64,000 nt of DNA, from positions 806,001 through 870,000 of the forward strand of contig NW_020825330.1 in assembly GCF_003286085.1 (NCBI RefSeq), given 5' to 3'. Of this stretch, positions 47,901 to 61,568 are shown one piece after another. The translations under genes and the position numbers were made by a program. The notes below the pieces were generated by a model, which was given only the letters and a program-made list of their open reading frames with translations, did no database searches and had not been told where the DNA came from. The first letter of the stretch is position 1, and every line of letters starts with the position of its first letter. This stretch comes from Drosophila persimilis. Lineage: Eukaryota; Arthropoda; Insecta; Diptera; Drosophilidae.

Positions 47901-50262
47901 TTTTTGGGGTTGGAACAATGAAAATTAGCAGGAGAAATAATCAAGTGCAGTTTTAATTTGCACAATGCCCCGCCATCTTCAAATGACTTGCCTCCCTCCC
48001 GCTCCACCGCTCCCCCGCTCCCTCTCTTCCCAACCCCCATCCCCATCTACTGCCCCTCCCGCTGATGGCTGCTTCATCATCTTCTCGTTCTCGTCGAGCA
48101 TTTGGCCCGAAACAAAGGAAACGCAGAGACAAAGGCCCGCCGCTTCTTTCTTTCTTTGTTTCTTTCTATTCTTTCTTTCAGCCTTCTTTTCATTCCACTG
48201 AATCCTTTTTTTACCCCTCTCTCTCTGCCCCTCCCCCACTGGTCGTTGGTTTTTTGTCTCTGTTTGGGTCCAGTGCGGTCACAAATAATTGGCCCGATGC
48301 CGCTTTGACGTTTAAATTTTATTGAATGGCAGCTGCAATTGGCATTTGGCACTGTGGCAGTGGCACTCTCTCTCTCCCTCCCTCTCCCTCTCTCTCCCTC
48401 TCTCTCTCTCTCTCTCTATCCGTCTCTAAGCTGGCTTAATTGTTCCCAATGGCTGGAACAATGGGCTATAATGCTGCTTGCTGCTGCGGGGGACGCTCTG
48501 CATAATTCTTATGCGCCCCATCGATTCGAGAAAAAACTTTGCTAATAAATGATCCCGGCCAGACATAATAATTTTCCCTCCACACACACACACAGACACG
48601 CCAGAGAGTGGCTAACACACACATGTGCATTATTTACGGCTCATTTGGCAGCGGGAATGAATGGGGGAGCCCCTCTGGGATGGGCTCTGGGATGGGCTCT
48701 GGGGCTCTGGGGCTAATTTGCCTTTAAAAGGGCGACAGCATTTTACGCTTAATTTGGCATTGATACAAAACGACACCTGTTGTGCGTGTGTGTGTGTGTG
48801 CGTGCGTGTGTGTGTGTGGACCCCTAAAAGTGGCCTACACATTTTTCAACTCATGGACTCCAGCACCCAAGCACCACTTCAGGATCCCAGCGACAACAAT
48901 CATAACAATAATCATAACAAAATGCGAGTGCCACACAGCACGGAGGCACAAGGCCCTCCCCTCGCCCTCTCAGTGGCGGCACAGTGGCACCGGTGGACCG
49001 GTAGACCGGTGGATCCTTTAAAGTACGAGTGCTGCCCTGCCAGCGCCTGCCAGAGGTGCCTTCCGTGCCACTGTGCCACTGTGCCACTGTGGGGTGCGCC
49101 TGGAATGCCAGACATTGATACGGCGTCAGTGCGTGCTGCTAAAATTTTATGATGTGGGCAGGACCCTCCTCAAGTTGGCCATTTTGCACGGGGAAAGCCC
49201 CGGGAGAGAAATGGGCCGCCCAGGTGACGGCAAATTGATGCTGTTATTGTCATCAGGCGTCGGCATCGGCATCGGCATCGGCGTCGGCGTCGTAGTCCTT
49301 GCCCTTGTCCTCATCGTGCGCGTCGTCAGGGTGCCAAAATGCCAAACGCTGTCAACTGTCATTTTCCTAAGGGGGGCCTGGGCCTGGTCCTGGGCCTGGG
49401 CGGGGGGCCATCTCTTTTCCACCCTCTTAGTCGCTGTCTGGGCATCTTTGCTGCCTGCCTGCCTGCCTGCCTGCCTGCCCCAGTGGCAGGGGCAGTGGCA
49501 GTGGCAGTGGCAGTGTCATGTCAGGCGGCCATAATCATTGACATTCATACATAATGGACTCATTGATATTCGCTGGCAACAACAAAAGGTCAAGTGGCTT
49601 TGACTTCCCCTCCCCCCCTTCCATCACGTATGCCTCTGGGGGGGACACCCCAGACCCCATGGCCCGGGCGCCGGACCGTTTTATTGTTGTCGCCGCGTCG
49701 CTCCTCGCTGGGGTCATAACAGTAATTGCCAACAAAACGAGTGATTAACCTGACAACACACTCGCACACGGCTCTTCGAACATGTGTGTGTGTGTGGGTA
49801 CACGCTCTTTGACCTTGCCCATGGGCAAAGCCCCACCACGCAGCTCTCTTTTGAGTGCACTCACACACCATTTCAATGAAGAGAGTGAATGCCTTGGACA
49901 CTGCCACTGGAGGACTCCAGGCGGATGGGAATCCGCTGGATGGGATCAAATGCTGCTCCGATTGGTGGCTACAAGATATAGATATGCTCCTCGGCAGATC
50001 CTTCTGCTGATTGCCTTTCCGACCCATTCCCAGCAGCAGCGCCTTTTGGGGCAATTACGATTTGGCATAGCCCATAATTTATGCAACATTATGCTGCATT
50101 ATTAACTGATTCAATTATTGAGTGGGCCAAGCGTTTTGCTGCAGTCCGCCCGGCTATCGGCCATTAAGAATTCAGCCAGGGACTGAGGACTGAGGACGGA
50201 GGACGGAGGACGGAGCATGGGGCCTCGCCTCGCATTGCAATGCTTGGCCATAAATTATTCCA

Positions 50263-50264
<2 letters not shown>

Positions 50265-50298
<34 letters not shown>
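50265..50298. repeat. (TG)17 microsatellite
   Basis: The longest perfect TG tract in the window. Confidence 0.95.
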
Positions 50299-50300
<2 letters not shown>

Positions 50301-51030
50301 GTGGAAACAAAAACCGATTTTCGCCTTAATTGCTGGCTGTTGGGCTTGGTTTTCCACCCTCCACCCCCCGCCCCCTATCGGACTTTCCTCACCTGTCAGG
50401 CGGAGAGGGGGGCGCCTCGCCTGTGCAGCCACCTCTCAGGGTCAGACGTCCGTGGGTCGAACAAGCAAATCACTCAAAGGGGATCAGCAAACGCTCGCCT
50501 TGATTTTGAGTCCGGGACAATTGGCAGCCGGCGGTGGCGATGGCGATGGCGGTGGCGATGGCGATGGCGATGGCGAGAGAAGAAGAAAACTCTGCAAAAA
50601 ACTAGCTTCCAAGAAATATTTGATATTAGCCGTTAAAGTCGCTGGAGACTCCTTAAAGACTCCTCCTTGCGAAGCCTGGCTGGCTAAGGGCTAAGGGGTA
50701 TCCCCTTGCAGGTACCCATTAATCCATGGAATAATCTGCAGAAGAGCTAAAGTCAAGGCTTTCCTGGGCGTTCTCTTCTGGCTCTATCAAAGGATGCTCA
50801 TCCAAAGGATGTTTCTTGGCCCATTCTTTGGCTTCCTTTTGATTTGCTCGAAATTAATTTGCCCCTGGGGCAGGCACAAACGAAGAAGCCCAAATGCAAA
50901 TGAAATTCGTTTATTTAATTTGTCTGCCTAATGCCCACCCCCCCTTCCCGCCTGCATTCTGTTGCTACTCTTTGCTTCCTGGCCACTTGCCACACACACA
51001 CACACACACACAGACACAGATTGGAGTTGC

Positions 51031-51093
51031 TGCAGGTGCAGGTGCAGGTGCAGTGGCTGTGGCAGTGGCTGTGGCAGTGGCTGTGGCAGTGGC
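51031..51093. repeat. hexamer plus 12-bp compound repeat
   Basis: Three GCAGGT-type hexamers lead into three and a half copies of the 12-mer GCAGTGGCTGTG. Confidence 0.9.
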
Positions 51094-53985
51094 ATGCGTG
51101 ACGAGACCCACAGCAGTCAAAGCCAAAGAAGAAGCCTCCTTCACTGCCACCAGCACTCCTCTGCTCTGCCCCCCTCCCCCTGTTGCACGTGCAACTTTGT
51201 GGCTTTTCAACGCCTTGGACCCCCCTCTCCGAGTCGCCCCGAGTCTCCGAGTCTGAGTGTGTGTGTCTTTTGAGGCAGTTAGAAGCTAAATTAAAATTAC
51301 AACTTTTTGACTGCACGTTGACGATGCCGTTGCAATGTTGCCCCTTCCTCCGCCACCACCCCTTGTTGTTGCCGCTTTGCGTGTGCCCCAAAAAACACAC
51401 AGAAAAACTGAAAGAGAGAGAGCAGAGGCTTCTTTTGCCTAATAAAATTGGCCCAAAGTACGTTTTGTAAAAATGCCAAAAATTTGCTCAAGAAAATTCC
51501 CAACTTCCGGCACGAACGAGTCCGAGATGTGGTTGTTGTTATGCCCTTTCGCAGGGTATTATGATTTCCAAGAAGGACGAGGTCCCTTGCACATGTATAT
51601 GGCTGGCAAGGAACCTAGGCAGGATCTGCAGTCCTGAAGGGTATTCCAGTCCTCACACCACAAAACGATGGCCGATTTTCCTTCGAAAGTTTGGCCCAAG
51701 TTTTCTCCTGTTTGTTCGCAGGATTCGCATGCAAAGCATGTGTAAAAATGAAGCATCGACTGGTCCTGTCGGGACGTGCCGACGTCATCGTCATTGGCCA
51801 CTTGGGACGACGCAGGAGTCTCGTCTCGTTTCGTCTCGTTTCGTCTCGTCCTCTGGCCCAGCTATGCTTCGCTGGTCAAATGCGATTTGATTTTCAAGTG
51901 TCCCTCCGTCGAGAAATTCAGATTAAAGGTGAGGCTGTCATCTAGCCACAAACGAGCAGTCGGAGTCGCCCAAATGTGGCACCCACTCGCATCCGACAGT
52001 CGCCCTTCCTTAAAGCCACAAAATACCATTCGATTGTGGTACACCTTTAAGGCCCGCCCCGCCACCATTTGGCCTTAAATTTCGCTGACTTTTTGAGAAT
52101 TCGCACAGCCTTCGGGCCTCTTCAGGCCACACAATCCTTTTGTCCCAACTGGGAGAATGAATACACACACCCGAATGCATGTGGGGTCGGGGACGAGGGC
52201 TGGACCCAACGAAATGGCAAAAAATTGGCATAATTTCCTTTGGCTCGGTAACAAATCAAGAGCATTCAAGGTGCTTCAGGCACATTAGCGCCACCTGTGT
52301 GCGCCTAGATGAACTAGCCGCCCCGTCATGTGTGCGCTTGGGGGTGTGGGGGCGGTGTGGGGGCGGTGTGGGGGTGTGTCGGGGTTGTGTAATGTGATTT
52401 TCAGTAGTCAGGTCTGAAAAATCAGCAGACATCGATTTCTTTGAGCGTCGTCGTCGTCGTCGGAACTGAAATGAAACTGAAACGAAAATAAATGCCAATG
52501 GCTCATTTATCATGGCTCACACACACACAACCCCACACACACTCTGACACACTGGCGCACATGGAAAGGCTTGATCCTTGGGCCAGGGACAACGCGGAGC
52601 GAGGAACAACAAGTGTAGCATACTTTCCAGCGCTCCGGCCCGCCGCAGGAGCCGCAAAGAAAAATGTGCCACGCGGCTAATGAAGAATGTGTGTTCGATG
52701 CACAAAACTTTTGCAGCACAGCACCCGACCGCCACCACACGTCACCCCTTAGAGCCCGGCCCTCAGCCTACCCGTCCCTAGCCGCTAGCCCCTAGCCCCC
52801 AGCCCCCAGCCGCCGTAATGATGATTCCCAAAGAATGGCAAATGCTTGGCCAACATTTCGGGCGGTGTCCCGGCGAGAAATATTCAAGGTCCCGCCCCTC
52901 CCCATAGACTATACATATGTATAATGAGTGTTGCTGCCATTCGTTTGCCTTTGGCCCCAGAACGCGGGTGGCGGTGGCGGCGGCGGTGGCGGCTGCCTCA
53001 TGAGTGTCGCGTCGCCAAGTGAAAGGGAAAATCCAATCTGGCTTGCATCTAGCAGCTGTGTGTAGCAAGTGGAAAATGCGCTGGAAAGTGAAAGGAAACG
53101 ATGAAACGATGGCCATTCATTTGATACTTAATATTGTAGACAGATTCATGGATTGGCGATATTGATTGTCCAGTTAGCCGGATATCCTTGAATGGGAATG
53201 GGAATGGGAATGGGAATCCGATCTTGGCGGAATCCATTTTGCATACGAGCATTCGCTGGGGCTGGGGCTGGCTCTGTCCCCAATCTCAGGGGCCTTCACC
53301 GTTAGCCCGTTACGGTCACTCACTTTCAAGGCGAATCTAATGAATACAAATGAATACACCCAACTTGAACCCTTCTCCGGCATCCTCTGGCATCTGGCAT
53401 TTGGCATTTGGCATCTGGCATCCTCTGCTCGCTCTCCTTCGGCCCCACTCAGCGGTCGAGACTCACTTGAGATTCACTCGAGTTCGCTCGCCTGGCTGGC
53501 TGGCTCCTCCGAGTCCTTCGAGGCTGGGGCCCAGAGCAATGAAAAAATGCGAATCAATAGAGTTAGGGATACCCTGGAGACGGAGGTACCTATGATTTGG
53601 AATCAGGCGAAGAGAAATGAGCACTGGGGGGTATCCCCCAGTGAGAAGTTCGGGAATGCTATTTCAGGATAAAGACCAGCATACCCCCGTCTGGAGGGGG
53701 CGGGAAAATGCCAGGCTGCCACACGCTGGATGCCCATTCTAAATGGCCGCAACGAAAAGTGAACAGAAGTTGGGCCCAGGGCGAGGACCCAGGGATTCGC
53801 CGAAAAGAAAGAGCAGGCCAGGCCAGGCCAGGCCAGGCCAGATTACAGATGGCCAAGTGAAAGTAGCAATTGGTGGCAACACAATGGACGTGGGCACGGG
53901 GCGCGGGGCAGCGTATACTCGAAGTTTGTGCACCCACTTCCACTTAGACTAATTAACGGCGCCGTCACTTGGATACTCTGGGATG

Positions 53986-54013
53986 TCCTCCGTCCTCCGT
54001 CCTCCGTCCTCCG
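53986..54013. repeat. 7-bp TCCTCCG repeat, 4 copies
   Basis: Four perfect heptamers. The same unit occurs near 20687-20707 and, reversed, near 50190-50215. Confidence 0.9.
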
Positions 54014-54584
54014 TCCTCCTTCCAGTCCTTCGGCCAGCCGAAGTGCAGCAACAATTCCGACTCTCTCTCTCTTTCTCTTGCTGCTTTCTCCTGCTGCTCC
54101 CGACTCTGCGGTCATCCGGTCACTCAGCGCTCTGAAGACAGTCGTGCAACATCATTAAAACTCTTCAGAGGAGCTGGCTGCGGAGGGGTAGGGCGATGGG
54201 GATGGGGATGGGGATGGTAGCGAGAGTGACACCAAAAATGGGCTCGCTTAACTTTTCACTGTTTGCTCTTTTGCTGGGCAGCAACAATTTGAGTGCTTGC
54301 CACCCTGCTGCCTCCTGTGGCAAGCAAAGGAAGGCGCCGAGGCACACCTGCAGCATGGGATTGGATGTGCTGCTGGCACATGTATGGATGCAGTGCGAGA
54401 TGTCTTCCTTCCTGGGCAACGAGCCCAAGGAACACTGAATGAAAGGTAAGGCCTGTCCGGGCGAGGGAGTGTGTGGTGCCAGAACTTACCCTCTGATTGA
54501 ATAAACCTTGTGAAGGGTATATGCATGTGTGCATGTATGTCGTACCAGTAGAATGGAGTAAAAGGCAACTTGACAATAATGAGT

Positions 54585-54588
<4 letters not shown>

Positions 54589-54621
<33 letters not shown>
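54589..54621. repeat. (CAG)11 trinucleotide repeat
   Basis: Eleven perfect CAG units. Confidence 0.95.
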
Positions 54622-54626
<5 letters not shown>

Positions 54627-57430
54627 ACTTGCCAAAGTTTAAGTGCAAAAAGCAGGGGAAGGGGGCATTGGCGGTGGTGAGGCGGGGAGTGGCAGGAGTT
54701 GTGCTCTCGGAAGCAAACAAGCACCGTCACTCAGTTGAAAGCTCTCCTCACTGCCCGCGGGCGGCTCTCTTACACCTGCAGGTGCGCCCCACCCACCTCT
54801 CCACTCTCTCTCTCTCTCGCTCTGCCCCCACCAGCAAAGGCAACAAATCAGTGTCAGTGGAAAATTTACGCTTAAACCTGACATTCTTAATTCGCTTTCT
54901 CTCTGTGTCTCTCTCTTTCTCGGTTCTCTGATTCTCTTTTTCGCATAAAAACTTTTGCTAATATTTAAGTGCAAGGTTCGTTCTTTCTCTCTCTCTCTCT
55001 CTCCGTCTGTCCGTTTCCTTTGTTTGAAATTAGTTTTCTCTTTGGATTTGTGTTTGTTCCAAAGAGAAGGAAAGTTGGACATAGGGAAAGAGGAAGAGCA
55101 AGGAGATCGTTGGAAGGAGAGGAACAGTGTACAGGAATGATCCTCTCAAAGCTCATGCTCTCTCTTGCTCTTACTCTCTCATGCTCTCTGAGCCGAAAGC
55201 TGCTTACGAAAAACGCAAAGCCAAAGTGACTGACTGACGGTTCCCTCTCCACACTCTGCTCTATCTATCCCGCTCAATCTCTCATATACCCAGTCGTTAC
55301 AGTTGCAGCTGCATTGCAAGCTCAGCTTTCAGCTCTCTCTGGCTCTGGCTCTGCTCTGGCTCTCGCTCTCGCTCTCGCTCTCCCTCTCGCTCTCCCTCCC
55401 GCTCTCCCTCTCGCTCTCCCTTCTCCATCGTTTGCATTGTCAACGCTCCCTCGCTCTGACTTTATGACGTGCCTTGTGGTAGTATGACTAGTGACAAAAG
55501 CACAGCAACAGCAAAAACACCAGCAACAAGAGGACAAACACGACAACGCTATGAGAGTTCTGCCCGTCTTTGTTCCCGTTTTGTTTTTTAGTTCTATGTT
55601 CATTTTTGACACAGGCGTGGGAGAGGCAGCGGCAGCGGCAGCGACAGCGGCAGAGCAGAGCTTTGTTCACGGATTTCATCACGGCCGCAAAATAAACGAC
55701 CAAAATAGTGGAAGGCGCAAAAAGACGGATTTTTGAGGTTGGCTGTGGGTCGGTGTGTTTTTTGGTTCTTCGTTTTCCTCTTACCGTCCCGTATTTTGCA
55801 CCCGTTCATTCCTGCCGTAAATGCCAGAAACTTCACAGATCGATGTCAGGCATCTACGGCAGCTAAAAGATATATGTACATACAATGTAGGCGATATTCC
55901 GACTAATGATCTGTTCAAATAATGTGGAACAAATGATACGCAATATAATTTCATTGGGCCACGACTCTTTTGGCGTTGAATTCAAAGTGTGGCCTCAGGC
56001 AACTCTTTAAGGATGTCCTTAAATGGAAGTCTTGGCTCAACGTTGTGGCGCATGCAAATTGATGCCACAATCAGTGGCACATCATATGGGTCACTCCTCC
56101 GCTGGCACTTCCGGGACGTTTCATGTGGAATACTCATATTGTACGTATGGATGGATGGATGGAGGCAACCTATCGGATTGATGTTTGATTATGGCCGCAC
56201 CCTGAAGCCCCCATGGCCCCCACACCCCGCCACCATCCGCCCCGCTTCCCGTCTTCCCGTCTGGCCATCTCCCGCCCTTCCCTTCCAGTCTTCCATTGTG
56301 CAAATGCACTTAAAGCGCAAATGGAAATCGACAAAGCAAAAACAGAGAGGACGAGACCAGTTGCGGCGGCGAGGAGGAGGGCGGCGGGGAGCGGGAGCGG
56401 GAGCGGGGCAGAGGCATAAAATTTTAGTACTCTGTACGTAATTGAAATGGCATTTACCATTAGCCAAGCGGAGGGCAAAGGGCGTGCCAAGGCAGGCGAG
56501 GACAAAGGCGTGGCCGGGCGGACACGGACACGGCGCGGACGCCGTCGCGGACGCGGTCGCGACGGTAGCAGACGCGTTGTGGCGGACACACGAAAGCAAA
56601 AACCGAGTCGACAAAACTTAATAAAAATCAAAGAACGAGGTGTGGCCCAGAGCTACACACAGTGCTGGTGGCGGCCGATAGGTAGAGTGGGAAGGTGGGG
56701 AAATGGAAATGGAAATGGCAATGGCAATAGTTACTTCAGACCAGACCAAACCGAGAAGAACCTCTACGAACCGAACCGAACGGAACGGAACGGAATGGAA
56801 CAGAACTAAAAAATGAAATCGTAGCGATAGAAATTAAAAGCCAAAGCTGGCCACAAAAAAAAACCAGAGGCGTGTACCCCCAGAAGGGGGGCAGAGACGA
56901 GTGAGCGACATTGATTGAAAGCTTTCACTTGCTTGCGCTTTTAAAAGCGGAGCCCACGCCACGGAGCCCGGGGAGCACTCCTTGAGCTATTTGCATATTA
57001 CTCGCGCTCGGCCCTCCCCCCCGAAGCCTGGTCCAATGAATTAGCAGCGGCTAAGGATGGGCGGACAGGGGCAGAAACAATGATTTAAACAAAAGGAATC
57101 AGCCATGTCGGTGTGTGGCAGCCTGGGGAATCAAACATCGATCTGTCTGTTGCCTACAAATCGGGGAGTGATTCCACCACCGCTCTACTACCAAATCTCC
57201 CATAAGTGAATTGACTCACGAATCCGACTGTACTGCTGGTGCCACCTGCACAGTTTCTTGAGAGCCAAACGAATCCAGTCCTTTCCCCGAGATCATCCCA
57301 AACACACCTTCCCACTAGTCCTTATCCCGCGTTATCCCGAGCTAGCCCATCAGTTCCTTGGGTACCGGCTTCTCAGGAGTTTCCACATGCAAGGGCGCTT
57401 TTGGGAAATTTGCATATGGTTGGCGATGGG

Positions 57431-57454
57431 CGTGGTCGTGGTCGTGGTCGTGGT
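57431..57454. repeat. (CGTGGT)4 hexamer repeat
   Basis: Four perfect hexamers. Confidence 0.9.
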
Positions 57455-60400
57455 CGGGGTATATTATGATAGTGATAGATATAATCAAGTTGGGCAAACA
57501 TCAACAAAATATTATGTTACCCGCAGGCAGGAGCTGATGTTTTGGTGTCTCCCTGATATCCTGATATCCCCACCAACGACACATGGCGTGTGTGCAGCCC
57601 CCCTCCGTCCCGTCCCCCGCCATCTGCCAGGAATGAAGGGAAACAACAAAAACAATCAGCTAAAATGGCAAAAAGGCAAAAAGCCGCGACAGCGTGACTA
57701 AAATGCGCACGTCAATCCTTTTTTCGCCCCCGCCCCCCTCGAAACCACCCTTCTAATACCCCCTAAATGACGCTGTCCCCCTTGCCGTAGTACAATGCTG
57801 TAGCAATCGTAGAGAACAGAAGTTTACATTGAACTATGGCTGGGAACGATGTTTGGCCTCCAAAATACCAGAAAATTACTCCAAATTTTAAATATCTGTC
57901 CCCACAACCTGTTTCAGGCGGATAGTTATCGGTGGGTAGAAAAGAAAAGCGATTCGGATATACATACATTCGTCGCGCGTCATGCGGCAGCGCCTCTCGT
58001 TTGCTGTCGCTTGTGCCTCCCGAAATGTTTCCAGTGGGAAGAGGGCATCCGATAGTCGGTTCGTCGTATGAATGTGGGGGCCATGGGTTTTTGTTTTGGG
58101 CGCGCCAGGAGTCGGCCATGTTTACGGGGCGTTTTTAAATGGACAGGAGACGCCGACGACAGCAAACAAATAGCAGGGGGGCGGGGGGGCGGTGGGGCAG
58201 GAGGGGAGAACAATTGCAGGCAGACAGAGAGAGAAGAGGAAACGAGGGGGAAGAGGAAGAGATAGTGGTAAAGGCCAAAAAGAAGAGAATGGGAAGGGGA
58301 TGGGGAAGGGAAAGGGGATGGCGAGGGGGATGGCGAGGGGGCAAAGGCAGACGAAATTGAGCGCAACTAAAGTGTCACCGTTAATTTCCTGAGCGAAACG
58401 AACACGAAATAAAACTTCCCGACATCGAAATTGAAATTGAAAAGCATGAAACAAAGAACAGATGAGAAAGAATAATAAGGAGAGGCAGAGAGGAGAAGAG
58501 AGAAGGCCCCAAAGGGCGGCAGACAATTAGCACGCATTGGCCATAACCATAAACGACAAAACAACAATTAGCAGCAACTATTTTCGCTTATTGGCCCTAA
58601 ACAAGGGACGGACGCCTGGAGGCCAAGGGAGCCCCAAGGAAAAGGAGAGCCTCAAAGGGAGAGAGGACGGCCCCAGACGGCCCTGCAGACAGAGAGTTGT
58701 CAAATGATAAGGAAATTTCATTTGTAATTAGTACTAAGGGCAGCGACGGCAAAGGACATCGGGAGGTGCGGTGGGGCACCGAAAGAGAGAAGGAAAGAAA
58801 GAAAGAGGCAGCCACAAAAGCGACAACCACAAACCGAAGCCAAGAGAAGGGAGAGCGAGCGAGCGGAAGAGCGAAAGAGGGGGACAACACGGATGCGCTG
58901 CCATGACATTTTCCGACCAGGCCTCCTCCTCACGGGGCAGTCATAGAAATTGGTTCAACATTTTGTTGCCTTTTATGATTTCGATTGGCAGTGCGAGTGG
59001 AGGAGGAAGAGTAAGAGGAGGCGGAGCGCAAGAGGGAAAAAAGGAAAGGGGAGGCGTAGATCGTTCGAAATCAGTTCCTACCTCCCGGAGCCGAAGGCCT
59101 CTTCGCCTGGGAGCTCTCACTCTCGGCTCTGTTCGGGTCCACTCGAATGTATGCGTGCAAGCCGATCCTCACACTGGAGTCCTAGGGCGACGGAGTGGCG
59201 GATGAGCACGGATGAGTAGGAATTCGATTGCATGAGCAAATCAAAAAAAAAAAGGTGATGTCCAGGGGATGAACCGAACTGAAACGATGGAGCCATGGCA
59301 TTGCCGAGCACTGGTTCCAAGCCGAGTCCTTGAACCAAAAACCAAAAAGTTTTCCCCTCGGGAGGTCATTAATTTTCGCTTAAATTGGAAAAAAAAAACC
59401 TCATGCACAAGTTGCAGAGAAAAATGGAGAATATAAGGCAACAAACTGATGCGCGAGACGGGGGCAGAGGGAGGGGCAGGGCTAACAGGATGAGGGCAAT
59501 AGTTTAGTTCGGATTCGGATTTGGATTCGGGTCCGGAATCAGTGTCTGGGATCAGGGCTGCTGCTGCTGCGGCTTCCGCTCAAGCTTTTGTCCCACTTTC
59601 AGATTCAGCTTCAAAGTCAGCTGCAGCTTCAGATTCTGTTTCAGTTCGAGGGCTATTCGGGTCTCGGCCTCGGTCTCGGTCTCGGGGCTGCTGAAAAACA
59701 TTAAAATGGAATTAAGCTTCAAGTGTGCCCCACAAGAGGCAGTCGGTCGTGGCCATGTAAATCGCAGGGCGCAACATTCTGCCACAGCTACAATTTGTCG
59801 ACAGCGAGGTCGCCATCCTTTCGGTTGGGTGCCAGGGGCACGGGACACGGGGCACGGGACACGGAGCACGGGGCGCAGGGCACTGCAATGACGCAGAGCA
59901 TTTAGAAATCCATTAATTTCAATCAGTGCCCATGACATTGCATTATTATTATTATTGTTATTATTGGTATTACTCTCGGTTGATGTTGCTCTTTACATTT
60001 GCACCCCTTTTCGCCCTTTTCGCCCTTTTCACCCCTTTCACCCCTTTCGCCACTTTTCACAATTTTTCCGCCCTCTCACACTTCCCATGCGAATTTTCAA
60101 GGTTTTTACCGCTGCTCTTGCTCGAAGTATTTTCAAGGGGGACTGCAAAAGTAAGGGCAGCTCTCGAAGAGCTGTCTAGATCGCGCACTTCATGGGCGTA
60201 TTGATTTCGAAATTGCACTGCGGGCCCCATTCTCCCTATCGCCTGCCGATCAGCGCGGAACACAACTCTCTATATGAAACTACTGCCCTTCCCTTTCCTG
60301 ATGGCATCCCATGGGGGCCCTCCCCTCACCCGCCTGCGTGCCTGCGTGCCAGCCAGCAAACTTCCACAAAGATATCTCGAGTGGTGGAACTCGAGCTCTC

Positions 60401-60647
60401 AAGGTGTTCTCACCGCCTCGGAAAAGTTGCACCGTTCCCTTCCGGAAACTGCAGTGCATTTCACACTGCACTTTGTGGGGGGTGGAGAGTGGGGAATGGG
60501 GAATGGGGAATGGGGTGTCCCAGGAATGGGCAACGCGTTTTAATGACTCAACATTTCTTGACTTTGATTCGAGTCGCGGAAGGAAAGTAAAAAGTGCAGG
60601 TTGCTCGTCTGAAAAAGAAGAAGCAGGGAGGGCGGCCCTGTGGGCAT

Positions 60648-60677
60648 GCGGGCGGGCGGGCGGGCGGGCGGGCGGGC
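60648..60677. repeat. (GCGG)n tetramer repeat
   Basis: About seven GCGG tetramers. A related, less perfect GCGG/GCAGG run is at 33905-33940. Both are G-rich with closely spaced GGG runs. Confidence 0.9.
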
Positions 60678-61517
60678 AAGGGGCGTTTTGGCCAAAGCCA
60701 TTGGCCCGCTTTTTTGTCGGCTGTCAAAATAACAAAGTGCTTCAGCTCCGGGGCCACGAAAAACGGAGAGTGAGAGAGAGAGAGAGAGAGAGAGTGAGGG
60801 GGGTCGTGGGTAGCGGGTAGCGGGTGGGGCCAAAAGGCAAAAAGTGTCGATGAATGTTAAAGTTAACAAGTGACGGAAGTGAATTTACAGGAAGGGCGGG
60901 GCACGGAAGAGAGGGCAAAAGGCAGCCACAAAACAAAGGCAAAGGCAAAGGCAAAGGCGATGGCAATGGCAAAAAACCGAAACGGACGAGAAACGAGAAC
61001 GAACACGAAAAAATTAAAAGGCAAGTAAGCAAAAATCATTTCCACAGAGTGCAGGACGAAAAGCACAGCACGAAGGAGCGCCAGGACCCCCCCAAAAAAA
61101 GGGGTGCCTGGATGCGCCGACTGATGGAGGGAGGGTGGGAAAAGTAGGGCTCGGACAGCCCTGACATGAGATGGATGGAACTGAAGTTTGCGAATCGATG
61201 GCGCCTGGGGCGGAGGGGCAAATGCGATTGCGCTGAAGACAGGAGATCCTCAGGAGATCCAGATCCAAGCGTGGGCGATGAAGGCAGCGAAGAGGAAGCT
61301 ATCCAGAGGATAGGGCTCCCAAGGGCCCTGTTCAGAGCCCACATATCCCTGCCCCCGAGTGTGCCTCCTGCTGATCCGCGCGTTGGCCCGGGGCGATGGT
61401 CCTCTGTTGCCGTTGTAGCATCATTGCGTATTAGTTTAAGCCACACAAACCACGACTTCCGCCTTGTCGCCGACTTATGAATCAACTCTGGCTCCCGTTC
61501 TCTCGTTCTCATTGCAG

Positions 61518-61568
61518 TGCTCCTCGCCGTCAGCTGGGAGGATTGGTGGACATACGATGGAATCTCAG
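61518..61568 (+). CDS. CARPB: CARPB-like gene, second coding exon (partial gene)
   Basis: 51-nt exon with an ATTGCAG acceptor and a TCAG|GTAAGC donor, phase 1 on both sides. It encodes residues 20-36, VLLAVSWEDWWTYDGIS. The E/D-W-W-x-Y segment is the start of the alpha-carbonic-anhydrase-like domain in the acatalytic CA10/CA11 group; from memory, human CA11 has EDWWSY and CA10 EGWWAY. Drosophila has two such genes, CARPA and CARPB (CG32698), and the WWTYDGIS form recalls CARPB. Vertebrate members are secreted, lack zinc-binding histidines and act as ligands of neuronal surface proteins. The diagnostic histidine positions lie in exons outside this window, so lack of catalysis cannot be checked here. 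The rest of the gene lies to the right of position 64000 or in exons I could not find. Confidence 0.82.

Larger units (their letters stand above)
42455..61517 (+). other. CARPB: CARPB-like intron 1 (19,063 nt)
   Basis: Phase-1 intron with a GTGAGT donor and a TCATTGCAG acceptor. It contains no second convincing coding exon on the + strand. It holds a CGATA-motif cluster at its 5' end, dozens of short tandem repeats, and a small frame at 54238-54438 with a signal-peptide-like start, treated as a finding only. Large first introns in such genes often carry enhancers, but none can be identified here from sequence alone. Confidence 0.68.
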
